DNA of 64,000 bases from Hyphomicrobiales bacterium (GTDB lineage: Bacteria > Pseudomonadota > Alphaproteobacteria > Rhizobiales > MH13): positions 558,001 to 622,000 of the forward strand of contig JAEPOK010000001.1 of assembly GCA_017642935.1 (NCBI GenBank), given 5' to 3'. This document shows, in pieces, positions 1 to 10,054 of the stretch (positions are counted from its first letter, which is position 1; every line of letters begins with the position of its first letter). Position numbers and translations under genes: made by a program. Below the pieces are notes generated by a model. It did not search any database, was not told the origin of the DNA, and was given only the letters and a program-made list of their open reading frames with translations.

Positions 1-143
1 GGTTGGTGGCGTACGCCTCTCGTCAACAGCATGGTCGTGTCTTCCAAAAGGCGCGGGACAATCGGGGTGCTGACGACATGACCCGCTCACCATGACCGTC
101 ATGCCGAGCTCACCAACAATCGTTGTCTAGGGAGACACACTCT

Positions 144-629
144 ATGCGTAAACTGATCCTCGCCCTTGCTGGCACCACCATGATCGCGTCTGGCGCCCAG
201 GCTGCCAATGTCGTTGAAACCGCCTCAGAAGCAGGTATTTTCAACACTTTGCTTGCCGCTGCCACCGCGGCTGGCCTTGCCGATGCACTGGCAACAACCG
301 ACAACATCACCGTGTTCGCGCCTACCGATGAAGCCTTCGCTGCATTGCCAGAAGGCACGGTCGACTCGCTCCTGCTTGAAGAAAACCGCGATCAGCTCGT
401 CGCGATCCTGACCTATCACGTACTGCCGCGCGAGCTGCGCTCGACCGACCTGCCGGGCCGCACGATTCCAGTTCGCACGCTCAACACTGCTGACACGCTG
501 CGCGTCACCAAGTCTCACGGCTCTGTGACTGTCGATGGTGCCAACGTCGTGTCCGCCGACATTCATGCGGACAATGGCGTGATCCATGTCATCGACTCGG
601 TGCTGATCCCCGACGCGAACGGACACTAA
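144..629 (+). CDS. Secreted fasciclin (FAS1) domain protein
   Basis: A 161-residue protein with an N-terminal signal peptide (basic MRK, a hydrophobic stretch, likely cleavage after AQA at residue 20) followed by one FAS1 domain filling the rest. The domain shows the family marks VFAPTDEAF and the H-box-like TYHVLP. FAS1 domains act as extracellular adhesion or matrix modules; no enzymatic role is expected. The ATG at 144 is chosen because GGAGA lies 8 bases upstream; an in-frame TTG at 123 lacks such a site. The gene stands alone and is closed by a rho-independent terminator. Confidence 0.9.
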   Translation: MRKLILALAGTTMIASGAQAANVVETASEAGIFNTLLAAATAAGLADALATTDNITVFAPTDEAFAALPEGTVDSLLLEENRDQLVAILTYHVLPRELRSTDLPGRTIPVRTLNTADTLRVTKSHGSVTVDGANVVSADIHADNGVIHVIDSVLIPDANGH

Positions 630-670
630 GGTTTCCGACTGAACGTCTGTTTCGGCCAACTTCGATAGTT

Positions 671-709
671 CGGACCGGGTGGCTAACGTCGCCCGGTCCG
701 TTTTCTTTT
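671..709 (+). terminator. Rho-independent terminator after the FAS1 gene
   Basis: CGGACCGGG (671-679) pairs with CCCGGTCCG (692-700) around a 12-base loop, followed by TTTTCTTTT. It lies 41 bases after the FAS1 stop. Confidence 0.85.
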
Positions 710-766
710 GGCGCTCTGCCCATTAGGCTATTTTTCCACGCCACCCGTCTCCAGCCTCGGCTATCA

Positions 767-1615
767 ATGTCACGCTCGCCGATCAAAGCCATCAGCCCGC
801 CCGCGCCGCCACCCGTCACTTTGACGGTTCCGTTGCCGCGACTTCCGGTGCAACCCCGGCAGGGCCCACGAGAACAAGGCTCGGTCTGGCGGTCCATTGT
901 GGAAACGCTGCGCGATCCCATTGAAACGGGCGAGTGGCCCGCCGGTGCGAAACTGCCTATCGAGTTGGAATTGGCGGCGCATTTTCGGGTTAATCGGCAC
1001 ACCGTGCGTCGTGCCCTTGCTGAGCTTGCTCGCGACGGCCTGGTGGCGACCACGCAGGGGCGCGGCACCTTCATCACCGCCGGTATCAAAGCCCAGTACC
1101 GCGTGAACACCAACAGCCCGCTGTCCGATACCAACTGGCTCAACGTCGAAGAGCTCACCAGCGCATTTGTGCGCCATCGCAAGGTGGAGGCTGGAACCCG
1201 AATGGGCCAGGATCTCGACCTTGTGCCAACTGACCAGGTGCATGAGGTCGAATTAATCCTTGGCGCTGATGGCTCGCCGCTGGCTTTGGCGACGATCTGG
1301 ATGCCGACAAGATTTTTCCCGCATCTCAATGATGCTTTGCGTAAGGCTGGCTCGATCGAAGGCACGCTTAAGGCTTACGGCTTTGCCGAGCAGGTGACCC
1401 GACGCACACGGGTCATCGCACGGCTTGCTGGGGAGCGCGAATCCGCTCTTTTGAAGTCGAAAGACCCGTTGCCGATGAGTGTCGTTGAGTCTGTGATCGA
1501 GGTCAGCCAAAGCCTAGGTGCGCAGCGGCCGGTGACTACGCGGCTGATGGTCCATTTGGCGCTATGCGGGACGCGCGCCGATGTCGTGATCGGCGATGCG
1601 CCTGAGCCTGCTTAG
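767..1615 (+). CDS. GntR-family regulator with UTRA effector domain (PhnF-like)
   Basis: A 282-residue transcription factor. A Pro-rich leader (residues 1-35) precedes a winged helix-turn-helix (about 37-104), with the typical GntR stretch LPIELELAAHFRVNRHTVRRA and the wing TTQGRGTF. The C-terminal UTRA domain (about 120-265) has the architecture of the HutC/PhnF subfamily, which binds small metabolites. The match to PhnF is at subfamily level only: no phosphonate genes are visible nearby, so the ligand and targets are unknown. The gene is convergent with the transglutaminase operon, its end overlapping that operon's last gene by 4 bases. Confidence 0.85.
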   Translation: MSRSPIKAISPPAPPPVTLTVPLPRLPVQPRQGPREQGSVWRSIVETLRDPIETGEWPAGAKLPIELELAAHFRVNRHTVRRALAELARDGLVATTQGRGTFITAGIKAQYRVNTNSPLSDTNWLNVEELTSAFVRHRKVEAGTRMGQDLDLVPTDQVHEVELILGADGSPLALATIWMPTRFFPHLNDALRKAGSIEGTLKAYGFAEQVTRRTRVIARLAGERESALLKSKDPLPMSVVESVIEVSQSLGAQRPVTTRLMVHLALCGTRADVVIGDAPEPA

Positions 1616-2490
1616 CTGTGCTCAACGACATCCACTGACACCGTGTGGCTTTGCTCGCCGCCACCGACAACTTCACCGCGCACCGGTGGCGTGTCCTGAT
1701 AATCACGCCCCACCGCCACGACGATGTGGTCCTCGCCGACCCGGCAGCCATTGGTTGGGTCAAAATCCATCCACCCGGCGTTCGGGCCCATCCAGACGGA
1801 CACCCAGGCGTGCATGGCGTCGGCGCCTTCCAATCGTGGTTGGCCTGGCGGTGGGTCGGTGCGGATGTAGCCACTTATATAGCGCGCCGGGATGCCAGTG
1901 TTGCGGCAGGCGGCGATCATGATGTGCGCGAAATCCTGACAGACCCCTGCGCCGGCGGCGAACGCTGCGCCTGCGGTGGTCTCGACGGTTGTGGCCTTGC
2001 CATCATAGCGCAACTCGTTCTGGATCGCTTTGCTCATCGCGAGCATCGCGTCATCAAGTGGCGCGCCGAGATGAAAAAACCGTGTTGCAAAGATCCGCAG
2101 CGGCGCATCGGCCACCGTGTGGGAGGTCGCCCGCAGAAAATGCGCCGGGCTCTGTGGGTCCAAGCTTGCGACTTTCAGTGCGCTGGCGGCAGCATCTTCC
2201 CAACTGATCGTCGGTGCTAAGAGAGGCGTTGATCGTTCAACCTCGACGGTCGCCCGCATTGTGAAACTGATTTTCTCATGCGCCTGGTCGAGACTGAACC
2301 ATTGGACGGTGTTGCCGAAGAAGTCGCTCTGCGTGCCCGTGTGCGCCGGTGACGGCGTGACCTCGACGCCTGATTGCAACACTTTCTGGTCATGGCTTTC
2401 CGCTGGCATCAACCGGGTGAGGTGATAGCTGTGGCTTGCCGGCGCAGAATAGCGATAAGCGCTCACCGATGTGATCGCGTACCTTTTCAT
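1612..2490 (-). CDS. Transglutaminase-like cysteine peptidase-fold protein
   Basis: A 292-residue cytosolic protein with the bacterial transglutaminase N-terminal beta domain (about 1-85) and a transglutaminase core. The catalytic triad is readable: C184 in GAGVCQDFAH, H227 in AMHAWV and D244 in DFDPTNG. There is no signal peptide. It is the last gene of a three-gene minus-strand operon; its ATG overlaps the stop of the upstream ATP-grasp/alpha-E gene in an ATGA arrangement (2487-2490), which implies translational coupling. Family members with this context are presumed to cleave or form isopeptide or amide bonds in a peptide product. The substrate is not known. Confidence 0.88.
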   Translation of the reverse strand: MKRYAITSVSAYRYSAPASHSYHLTRLMPAESHDQKVLQSGVEVTPSPAHTGTQSDFFGNTVQWFSLDQAHEKISFTMRATVEVERSTPLLAPTISWEDAAASALKVASLDPQSPAHFLRATSHTVADAPLRIFATRFFHLGAPLDDAMLAMSKAIQNELRYDGKATTVETTAGAAFAAGAGVCQDFAHIMIAACRNTGIPARYISGYIRTDPPPGQPRLEGADAMHAWVSVWMGPNAGWMDFDPTNGCRVGEDHIVVAVGRDYQDTPPVRGEVVGGGEQSHTVSVDVVEHS

Positions 2491-4907
2491 GCTGAGATGG
2501 ATCGGCCGACTTCACCGGGTGCGATGAAGGTCTGGCTGATGGCTTCGGACAATGTCGCAAGGCTGCTTTGCAGTGTGACGAGGTAGCCCCCATCGAGTTG
2601 CTCGACGCGCAGCGTGTGAATGGTGCTCCACATGGAAAAGGCCAGCCGTTGCAGGTCGGTCTGGGCATCGAAGGCCTGATGATCAATGATCTCGTTGATG
2701 TGTAGGTTAATCTTGTCGAGCTGAAAGCCGACGGAGCGTGGATTGTTGGGATCAAGGACCACCAGATCGACAACCGTGTTGCGGTCGGTGGTGATCGAAT
2801 AGCGCTGGCGATAGCTCATCACGCTGTCGGCGATTTCCAGGAGCAAATCAAAGGCGCCCGGCAGCGGCTGGTCAGCTGACGAGGGTGCATTGGCAAAGTG
2901 TTGGGTCAGTTGGCAGGTGCCGATGGCCCGTTCCAGCCTTCGCCCGATTTCCAAGAACCGCCAACCTGACAGGCGGATCATGTTTTCACCGACGAGGCCA
3001 GCGAAGGCGGCCAGCATGGAAAGCGCCTCGTCGATTTGTTCCGGCGCGCTGAGACGGGCGAAGGCGTCGGTGCTCGCCCGCACCATGAAACGGTTGAGCG
3101 TCTGCCAGGCGTCGGGCGAGAACCTGTCCCGTATGGCCGAGGCCGTACGGTGGGCATCGTTCAGGATGGGCAGAAGCTGATCGGCAAAAAGCGTCGGTGT
3201 GGTTTTGGCGTCCACACACCAGTGGCCGAGTTGGTCCTCGATGGCGTGCAAGAGGGCATCCTGATCGGTAGTGCTGTCAGCGCGACGTTCCAGGCAAGCG
3301 CGGGTGAGGCGCAGGGCAAGCTGCGCGCGTTCGGTGTAGCGGCCGAGCCAGAACAGATTGTCGGCGGCGCGGGCGGGAAGGGTGCCCGGAACCCGGCGGA
3401 CCGATCGTTTGCCGGGTTTCGGAAGCAGCGTGACGGGCCTGACCGGCGCATCCGATTGCACCCAGACATCGCAGGAGCGACTGCCATCCTGCATGGAAAG
3501 GGCGCGCGTGTCGTCGCTTTCGGCGACCCGGCAGAACCCGCCGGGCATAACCGTCCAACCATCGGCGGTGCGCGCCAAAAAGACCCGCAGGCTGAAGGGA
3601 CGGGGCACAAGCGGTCCATCGCCGGATGCTGGAAGGGTTGGCATGGTAGAAAGGCGCACGCTTTCTTGGCTGACGCTTTCTTCTTCGCGCAGCGGCATTT
3701 CGCCTTGGCCAGTAAACAGCGTGCCGTCCATCGGAAGGCTGGTCCCAAAGGCGTTCAAACAGACCGTGTCACCATGGGCCTGGTCTGCCTTGGCGCGCAT
3801 CGCAGGATCACCGCGCCACCAGGTGGCGATGTTGGGTAGGTGCAGATTTTCGCCAAGCAGATGGTTCGCCAGTTTCGGCAAGAAGGCCATGAAGGCCCGG
3901 CTTTCCAACAGCCCTGCGCCCAGCGAGTTTATGCAGGTAAGCCCACCGGATTGTACCACGTGAACAAGGCCAGGCACGCCTAGGCGAGATTCTGCGCGAA
4001 GTTCCAGGGGATCGCAGAAATCAGCGTCAACGCGGCGCCACAGCACATCGATTTGTTTCAACCCACGCACTGTGCGCACGAACAGCTTTTCGTCGCGCAT
4101 GATGAGATCGCCGCCTTCCAGCAGCAAGAACCCCAGATAGCGCGCCAGAAATGCCTGTTCGTAATAGGTTTCGTTGTACGGTCCGGGCGTCAACAGGCCG
4201 ACACGCGATGCGTCGACACCTTTCATGCTTCCCAATGCCTCGCGAAAACGCTGAAAAAAACGCGCCAGCCGAACCACGCGCAAGCTGCTGAGGTCCCGGC
4301 CGTTGGCACGGCTGGTCGCCAGCCGGTTTTCCAAGGCGTAGCCGGCACCCGATGGGGCCTGTGTTCGGTCGCCGAGCACCCACCACCGGCCATAGGGGCC
4401 ACGGCCCAGCTCCACGGCGATGTAATGCAAATGGTGGCCGCCCTTCGGCAGGGCGCCGACCAGCGGGCGCAGGAAGCCAGGGGCGCCGGCAATCAGCGAG
4501 GCGGGGATATGGCCCTCGCGAACCAACCTTTGCGGGCCGTAAAGATCGGCCAGCACGCGTTCCAGCAGATTGGCGCGCTGAATAAGCCCGCGTTCCAGGG
4601 TTTGCCATTCGTCAGCGCCGATCACCAGCGGGAGGTGGCTCAACGGCCAGGGACGTTCCACGCTGCGATCATCGCCATAGACGCGGTGGGCGACGCCATT
4701 GTCGCGCAGATAGCGGTCGGCGGCTTGTCGCCGTGCGCTTTTGTCGACGTCCGATTGGCGGCTCCAAAGATCGATGGCGTCGCGCCAGGCTGGCCGAACC
4801 GCGCCGGTATCATCAACGCATTCGTCAAAGGCTTCCGGCAATGGCGCATAGCCATCGAGAAGGCCGCCTTGGGCAGGCGTTAGCTGTGCTGGCGCAGGCC
4901 TTTCCAT
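2487..4907 (-). CDS. Circularly permuted ATP-grasp / alpha-E fusion protein
   Basis: An 806-residue fusion. Residues about 70-470 match the circularly permuted ATP-grasp type 2 family (GLLTPGPYNETYYEQAFLA and the glycine-rich LENRLATSRA region). From about residue 510 the alpha-E helical domain begins (ARAADNLFWLGRYTERAQ). In many bacteria these are two adjacent genes; here they are one polypeptide. Comparative genomics (Iyer, Aravind and colleagues on amidoligases) predicts an ATP-dependent amide ligase making a peptide-like product, with alpha-E as partner domain and transglutaminases as processing enzymes. It is tightly linked to the DUF2126 gene upstream (6-base gap) and the transglutaminase downstream (4-base overlap). 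Confidence 0.9.
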   Translation of the reverse strand: MERPAPAQLTPAQGGLLDGYAPLPEAFDECVDDTGAVRPAWRDAIDLWSRQSDVDKSARRQAADRYLRDNGVAHRVYGDDRSVERPWPLSHLPLVIGADEWQTLERGLIQRANLLERVLADLYGPQRLVREGHIPASLIAGAPGFLRPLVGALPKGGHHLHYIAVELGRGPYGRWWVLGDRTQAPSGAGYALENRLATSRANGRDLSSLRVVRLARFFQRFREALGSMKGVDASRVGLLTPGPYNETYYEQAFLARYLGFLLLEGGDLIMRDEKLFVRTVRGLKQIDVLWRRVDADFCDPLELRAESRLGVPGLVHVVQSGGLTCINSLGAGLLESRAFMAFLPKLANHLLGENLHLPNIATWWRGDPAMRAKADQAHGDTVCLNAFGTSLPMDGTLFTGQGEMPLREEESVSQESVRLSTMPTLPASGDGPLVPRPFSLRVFLARTADGWTVMPGGFCRVAESDDTRALSMQDGSRSCDVWVQSDAPVRPVTLLPKPGKRSVRRVPGTLPARAADNLFWLGRYTERAQLALRLTRACLERRADSTTDQDALLHAIEDQLGHWCVDAKTTPTLFADQLLPILNDAHRTASAIRDRFSPDAWQTLNRFMVRASTDAFARLSAPEQIDEALSMLAAFAGLVGENMIRLSGWRFLEIGRRLERAIGTCQLTQHFANAPSSADQPLPGAFDLLLEIADSVMSYRQRYSITTDRNTVVDLVVLDPNNPRSVGFQLDKINLHINEIIDHQAFDAQTDLQRLAFSMWSTIHTLRVEQLDGGYLVTLQSSLATLSEAISQTFIAPGEVGRSISA

Positions 4908-4913
4908 CGTGAC

Positions 4914-7900
4914 CTATCGCGTTTCGTCCGGCGCAGGCGTGCGCAGATCCAGCGTATAGGGAAAATAGGAGTTGGCCTTTTCCTCTTTCACTTTGACCGC
5001 CCCAGGCGTGTGTCCCATGGCTTCAAAGCGCGCCAGACGACGGGCTTCAGCCTCATAGGCGTTGACCGGCGGGGTTTCATAGTTACGCCCGCCGGGGTGG
5101 CCGACATGGTAGCGGCAACCGCCAAGCGCGCGGCCATTCCAGCGGTCGATGATGTCGAAGGTGAGGGGTGCGTGGACCGGAATTGTCGGGTGCAGGCCGC
5201 GCCAAGGCTGCCAGGCCTTGTAGCGCACGCCGCCAGCGTGGGTGCCTGATCCGGTCGCGTGCACCGGAACGAGGCGATTGTTGCAGGTGATGGCGTGGCG
5301 GGCCGGATTGTAGCCGGTGACTTCCACCTGGATGCGCTCAACGGAGCTATCGACGTAACGCGACATGCCGCCGGCGACGCCGTCCTCACCCAGTACATGC
5401 CAGGGCTCCAGAGCGCCGCGAATGGCCAGCGAGACGCCATTGTGATCGATGGCCCCCGAAATGGGGAAAGCGGAACTCGTATTGCGCGCGGTACCAGTCC
5501 GGATCGAAAGCGAAGCCCGCCTGTTGCAGGTCGCCGATAACCGAGAGGAAATCCTCCCAAAGGAAGGCGCCGAGCATGAACCGGTCGTGCAGCGCCGTGC
5601 CCCAGCGGGCAAGCGGCGGCGTTTGCGGATCGCGCCAGACCATCAGGATGATGGCGCGGATGAGAAGCTGCTGGGCCAGGCTCATGCGTGCCGAGGGCGG
5701 CATCTCAAAGGAACGAAACTCCACCAGCCCCAGGCGCCCGGTCGGACCGTCGGGCGAATAGAGCTTGTCGATGCAGATTTCCGCGCGGTGGGTGTTGCCG
5801 GTGACGTCGGTCAAAAGATCGCGAAACAAGCGGTCGACCAACCAAGGAGCCGGCGTTTCGCCCTCACCGGGATGGGGGACCTGCGCCATCGCGATTTCAA
5901 GCTCATAGAGCGTGTCATGGCGCGCTTCATCGACCCGCGGAGCCTGGCTGGTCGGACCGAGGAAAAGGCCGGAAAACAGGTAGGAAAGCGAGGGGTGGCG
6001 CTGCCAATAGGTGATGATGCTCTTGAGCAGATCCGGGCGACGCAGGAACGGGCTGTCGGGCGCTTTCGACGCGCCGACAACCACATGATTGCCACCACCG
6101 GAGCCCGTGTGGCGGCCATCGACCATGTACTTGTTGGTGCCAAGGCGGGTCTGACGTGCTTCCTCATACACCGTTTCGGTAATCTCGACGCTGTCGCGCC
6201 AGGACGAGGCCGGGTGCACATTCACCTCAATGACACCGGGGTCAGGTGCGACCTTGATAACGCTGATGCGAGGGTCGGCGGGTGGGTGATAGCCCTCGAT
6301 TTGGATCGGGTGGCCGGTTTCCATAGCCGCTTCTTGGATGGCCGTGACCAATTCCAGATAATCTTCGACCGTCTTGGTCGGCGGCATGAAGGCGCAGAGC
6401 TTGCCTTCGCGCGGTTCGATGGTGAGTGCAGTACGCACATGCTGTTTGTGCGGTTCCGGCGTGCCGGTTTTGGGACCACTCACGCGGGCGCGAATGTCAG
6501 CAGGCTCGGACAGAGGCGGTTTGTCAGCGAGCGGGTCTTCCGGTTCGATGTACGGAAAGTCTTCCGGTTCCAAATGGGGTAGGGAGTCCAGCGGCAGGCG
6601 GTAGCCGACCGGGGAATCGCCGGGGACCAGGAACAAATGTTTGCGGCGCAGCGTCCAGGCCTCCGACACCCAACGTTGATCGGATTCCAGATCATCGTGG
6701 CGCGCGATGGGAAGGACGTATCCGGTTGGCACTGTCAGACCGCGATCAAAAACGCGGGCGATACGGGCGCGGTCTTCGGTGCTTGCCAGCTTTGCGTTTT
6801 CCGGTGTGACATTGTCCGGCAAGGCCGCTTCCTTGGAGAGCCAAGCCGCCGTGTCCTCGAAGGCGGCCATGAGATGGGATGAGTCTGCCCCAAGTCGCTC
6901 GGCGATCGCCAAGGCCAGCTCTTCAGCGGCTTTTGGGCCATCCTCCTTGGCAATGGCGGTATCCGGTGTTTCGCCTTCCAATGGCTCGCGCGCGAAAAGG
7001 GCGCGATCTTCCCAGATCGGCTTGCCGTCAGTGCGCCAATAGATCGCAAAATTCCAGCGCGGCAGGCTTTCGCCCGGATACCATTTGCCTTGACCGTAAT
7101 GCAGGAAACCGCCCGGCGCGAATTTGTCGGCCAGCCGGTGGGTGAGTTCATCGGCGAGCTTGCGTTTCGTCGGGCCGACGGCGGAGGTGTTCCATTCCTC
7201 GCCCTCCAGATCATCGATGGATATGAAGGTTGGCTCGCCACCCATGGTGAGGCGCACATCTTCCGCCTGCAGGGCCTCATCGACCTGATCACCGACGGAC
7301 AGCAGCGTTTCCCATGCTTCGTCGGCAATCGGGGCTGTGACGCGCGGACGCTCATCGACGCGACCAATCTGCATGTCAAAATGAAAATCGACATTGGCAG
7401 CGCTGGCGGCGCCTTCGATCGGCGCTGCGCCCTCATAATGCGGTGTGCCAGCGAGCGGGATGTGGCTTTCTCCGCAGAGCAGGCCTGAGGTTGGGTCAAG
7501 GCCGATCCAGCCGGCGCCGGGGATGTAGACCTCTGTCCAGGCGTGCAGATCGGTGAAATCATGGTCGGTGCCGGCCGGACCATCCAGTGCCTTTTCGTCC
7601 GGTTTCAGCTGGATCAGATAGCCAGAGGTGAAACGCGCCGCAAAGCCGAGATGGCGCAACAGATGGACCATCAACCATGCGCTATCCCGGCAGGACCCTC
7701 GGCCGATTTTCAGTGTATCTTCGGGTGTCTGGACGCCTGGTTCCATACGGATGATGTATTCGACGGCGTCGCTCACCTTTTGATTCAAGCCAACAAGAAA
7801 AGTTGTTGTGTTTTGAGGGCTTGCGTCGATGCCTTGCAAAAATGAATCAAACAGATCGCCCTGCGGTTCGACTTGTGAATAGGCCATCAGGTCGCGCTTC

Positions 7901-8229
7901 AGGCGCTCATTGTAGACGACCGGTAGTTCCTCGCTCTCGGGCTCGACAAAGAAATCGAACGGGTTGATGATCGCCATATCGGCGAGCAAATCGACTTCAA
8001 TAGAGAACTCCATCACCGGCTCGGGAAAGACGACACGGGCAGCCCAGTTGCCGTGCGGGTCCTGCTGCCAGTTGATGAAATGACCTTCGGGTTTGATCGT
8101 CAGCGCATAAGAGGGAATGCGCGAGCGGGTATGCGGGGCAGGGCGCAGGCGAATGAGCTGCGGACCGAGCGTGACCGGACGGTCATAGCTGTAGCGCGTG
8201 GTGTGCGTGAGCGAGGCAAGCAGGGACAT
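4914..8229 (-). pseudogene. Transglutaminase-DUF2126 protein, interrupted by a one-base frameshift
   Basis: Two frames together encode a normal-length family member of about 1104 residues. The first (from 8229 down to about 5457) carries the transglutaminase N-terminal domain, the core with C180 (GRGSC), H229 (LHAW) and D245 (LDPTSG), and most of DUF2126. It then runs off after FRFPHFG into an unrelated tail stopping at 5386. The correct continuation ([23 protein letters not shown]) is in the next frame and ends at 4914. The switch is at five C residues on the plus strand (5453-5457); four would restore the frame. Either a sequencing error, a real null allele or frameshifting is possible. The ATG at 8229 is chosen because of AAAGG six to seven bases upstream; the longer ORF start at 8298 has no such site. 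Confidence 0.85.
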
Positions 8230-8352
8230 GAAGGACCTTTGGCAGGCGCCCGGGCGGGCGAATTGGGGGGCAGTGGGCGCGCTTACGAGGCATCGCAACC
8301 GGACCCTAGGTTAGAGAGGCTCAACGCGACCTGCCAGTGGAAAGTTCAACCG

Positions 8353-9378
8353 ATGGCGGATGCGGTGAACAGGTGCCGTGCATGGGAGGCATGCGGTCGC
8401 GGTGGTGGTGTCGATCGAGGAATCCTGCCAGAAGAACCCATTCCTCGAACATCGGACGTCCTCGTGCCCCTCGCCGGTATCGGTTTCAAGCTGCTTTCCG
8501 TTCTCGCCTTCACCTTCATGGTGACAGGGGTGAAAGTGCTCGGTGACAGCGTACCGGTGGGTCAGATCGTGTTCGCGCGGGCGTTTTTCGGCCTGATCCC
8601 GTTGGTGATCATGATCCAGTACCAGCACACTTGGTCGTCGGCTTTGGCCACCAAACGGCCGCTGGGTCATGTCGGTCGCGCGATCATCGGTGCAAGCGCG
8701 ATGACGCTCTGGTTCATGGCGCTTTCCCGGCTGCCTCTACCCGATGCGACCGCGATCAGTTTTGCTCAGCCGCTGATCACGACGGCGCTTGCGGTCGTGA
8801 TTTTGGGCGAAGTGGTAAGATTGTACCGTTGGTCAGCGGTTATCGTTGGCTTTGTCGGTGTTCTGATCATTCTTTCGCCCAACCTTGGACTTGTCGGCAC
8901 CTTGGAGGATGAAACCCGCTCGCTCGGGGCGATGCTCGCCCTTGCATCAGCCGGGTTTATGGCCTTGGCGCAGGTCTATGTGCGCCAGCTCATCAAGTCG
9001 GAATCCACCACCGCCGTCGTCTTTTACTTTTCTGCAATCACCAGCGTTTTCGCATTGGCCACGCTACCCTTTGGATGGGTGATGCCCGATGCAACGACGT
9101 GGGCTTTGTTGATTGGCCTTGGTCTTCTGGGCGGTATTGGTCAGATCCTGCTGACCCACAGTTTCCGCCTTGCGCCCGCTTCTGTGGTCGCGCCATTTGA
9201 CTACACGGCCATGATCTTTGCGCTCATCGTCGGCTACGTCCTGTTCGATGAGGTGCCTGGACTTGCCGTGCTTGCTGGATCGGTGCTGGTTGTCGGAGCA
9301 GGGCTGTTTGTGATCTACCGCGAACATCAGATCGGCATATCGCGTGAAGCAGCCTTGAAAGCGCGCACGCCAAGCTGA
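8353..9378 (+). CDS. DMT-superfamily (EamA) exporter
   Basis: About 341 residues with ten predicted membrane helices in two EamA repeats, for example GIGFKLLSVLAFTFMVTGVKVL at the start of repeat one and the glycine-rich LLIGLGLLGGIGQILLTHSF in repeat two. EamA proteins export amino acids or other small metabolites across the inner membrane; the substrate cannot be read from sequence. The ATG at 8353 has GGAAAG eight bases upstream; a GTG at 8464, just before the first helix, would give the more usual 304 residues and is a real alternative. Twenty-nine bases after its stop comes an XRE-cupin regulator in the same direction, a common exporter-regulator pairing. It is divergent from the transglutaminase operon. 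Confidence 0.85.
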   Translation: MADAVNRCRAWEACGRGGGVDRGILPEEPIPRTSDVLVPLAGIGFKLLSVLAFTFMVTGVKVLGDSVPVGQIVFARAFFGLIPLVIMIQYQHTWSSALATKRPLGHVGRAIIGASAMTLWFMALSRLPLPDATAISFAQPLITTALAVVILGEVVRLYRWSAVIVGFVGVLIILSPNLGLVGTLEDETRSLGAMLALASAGFMALAQVYVRQLIKSESTTAVVFYFSAITSVFALATLPFGWVMPDATTWALLIGLGLLGGIGQILLTHSFRLAPASVVAPFDYTAMIFALIVGYVLFDEVPGLAVLAGSVLVVGAGLFVIYREHQIGISREAALKARTPS

Positions 9379-9407
9379 TCAACGGTTCTGATCCAGTGAG
9401 TCTTGCC

Positions 9408-10031
9408 ATGGCCGACAAATCCCCGCGTAACGCGCAAAGCGAAGCCGACGCGTTGGCGTTCTCCGGTCAGCTCGGCAAGACGATCCAACGGCTGCGCAAG
9501 GCCTACAATCTGTCGCTGTCGGAGCTTTCGGAACAATCGGGCGTTGCCAAATCGATCATCAGCCAAATCGAGCGCAATGAGACCAACCCGACACTCGCGA
9601 CGATCTGGCGGCTGTCTCAGGCACTGGATGTGTCGATCGACCGGGTTTTGTCGGCCGCCCACGACGCTGATTTCGTGGAAGATATCCCACCCAACGATAT
9701 GCCGGTGCTGACGTCGGAAGACGGCAAGATGCAGCTCACCATCATCGGCTGGTCGAAAACGGTGGAATGGCTGCAATGGTATGATGTTGCAGCCGAGGCC
9801 GGCGCGGTTCTTGAATCCGAAGGTCACCAGCGCGGGTCGATCGAGTGCCTATCGGTGCTTTCTGGCACGTTTGAAGTCATCGCTGGGCAAGAGACACGCC
9901 GCGTCGAAACCGGCGGCACAGTGCGCTATCGGTGTGATCGCCCGCATACGGTTCGGTGCCTGGAAACCGCGGGCTGCCAAAAGGGCCGCGCCACGATGGT
10001 GTGTATCCTCAAAGCGGCGGTGATGGAGTAA
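9408..10031 (+). CDS. XRE-family regulator with C-terminal cupin
   Basis: A 207-residue regulator. An XRE helix-turn-helix (about 20-78, LSELSEQSGVAKSIISQIE) is joined to a cupin_2 sensor domain (about 110-200), the architecture of the SutR/PuuR type. Cupin domains bind small ligands, so the protein probably senses the exported metabolite and controls the upstream EamA exporter, with which it appears co-transcribed. The GTG at 9396 is possible as a start, but the ATG at 9408 fits the family N-terminus better; no strong ribosome site distinguishes the two. Confidence 0.87.
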   Translation: MADKSPRNAQSEADALAFSGQLGKTIQRLRKAYNLSLSELSEQSGVAKSIISQIERNETNPTLATIWRLSQALDVSIDRVLSAAHDADFVEDIPPNDMPVLTSEDGKMQLTIIGWSKTVEWLQWYDVAAEAGAVLESEGHQRGSIECLSVLSGTFEVIAGQETRRVETGGTVRYRCDRPHTVRCLETAGCQKGRATMVCILKAAVME

Positions 10032-10054
10032 CTCTTCCCGCTGGCCTTATAACG

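Noticed and set aside
1-143. Search for a gene or promoter in the first 143 bases
   Set aside because: No conserved coding frame reaches the window edge, and no -35/-10 pair stands out.
3036-3839. A 267-codon plus-strand frame over the ATP-grasp/alpha-E gene
   Set aside because: Same reasoning: antisense shadow without motif.
5449-6582. A 377-codon plus-strand frame over the DUF2126 gene
   Set aside because: It is antisense to a strongly conserved coding region and has no recognisable domain or ribosome site.
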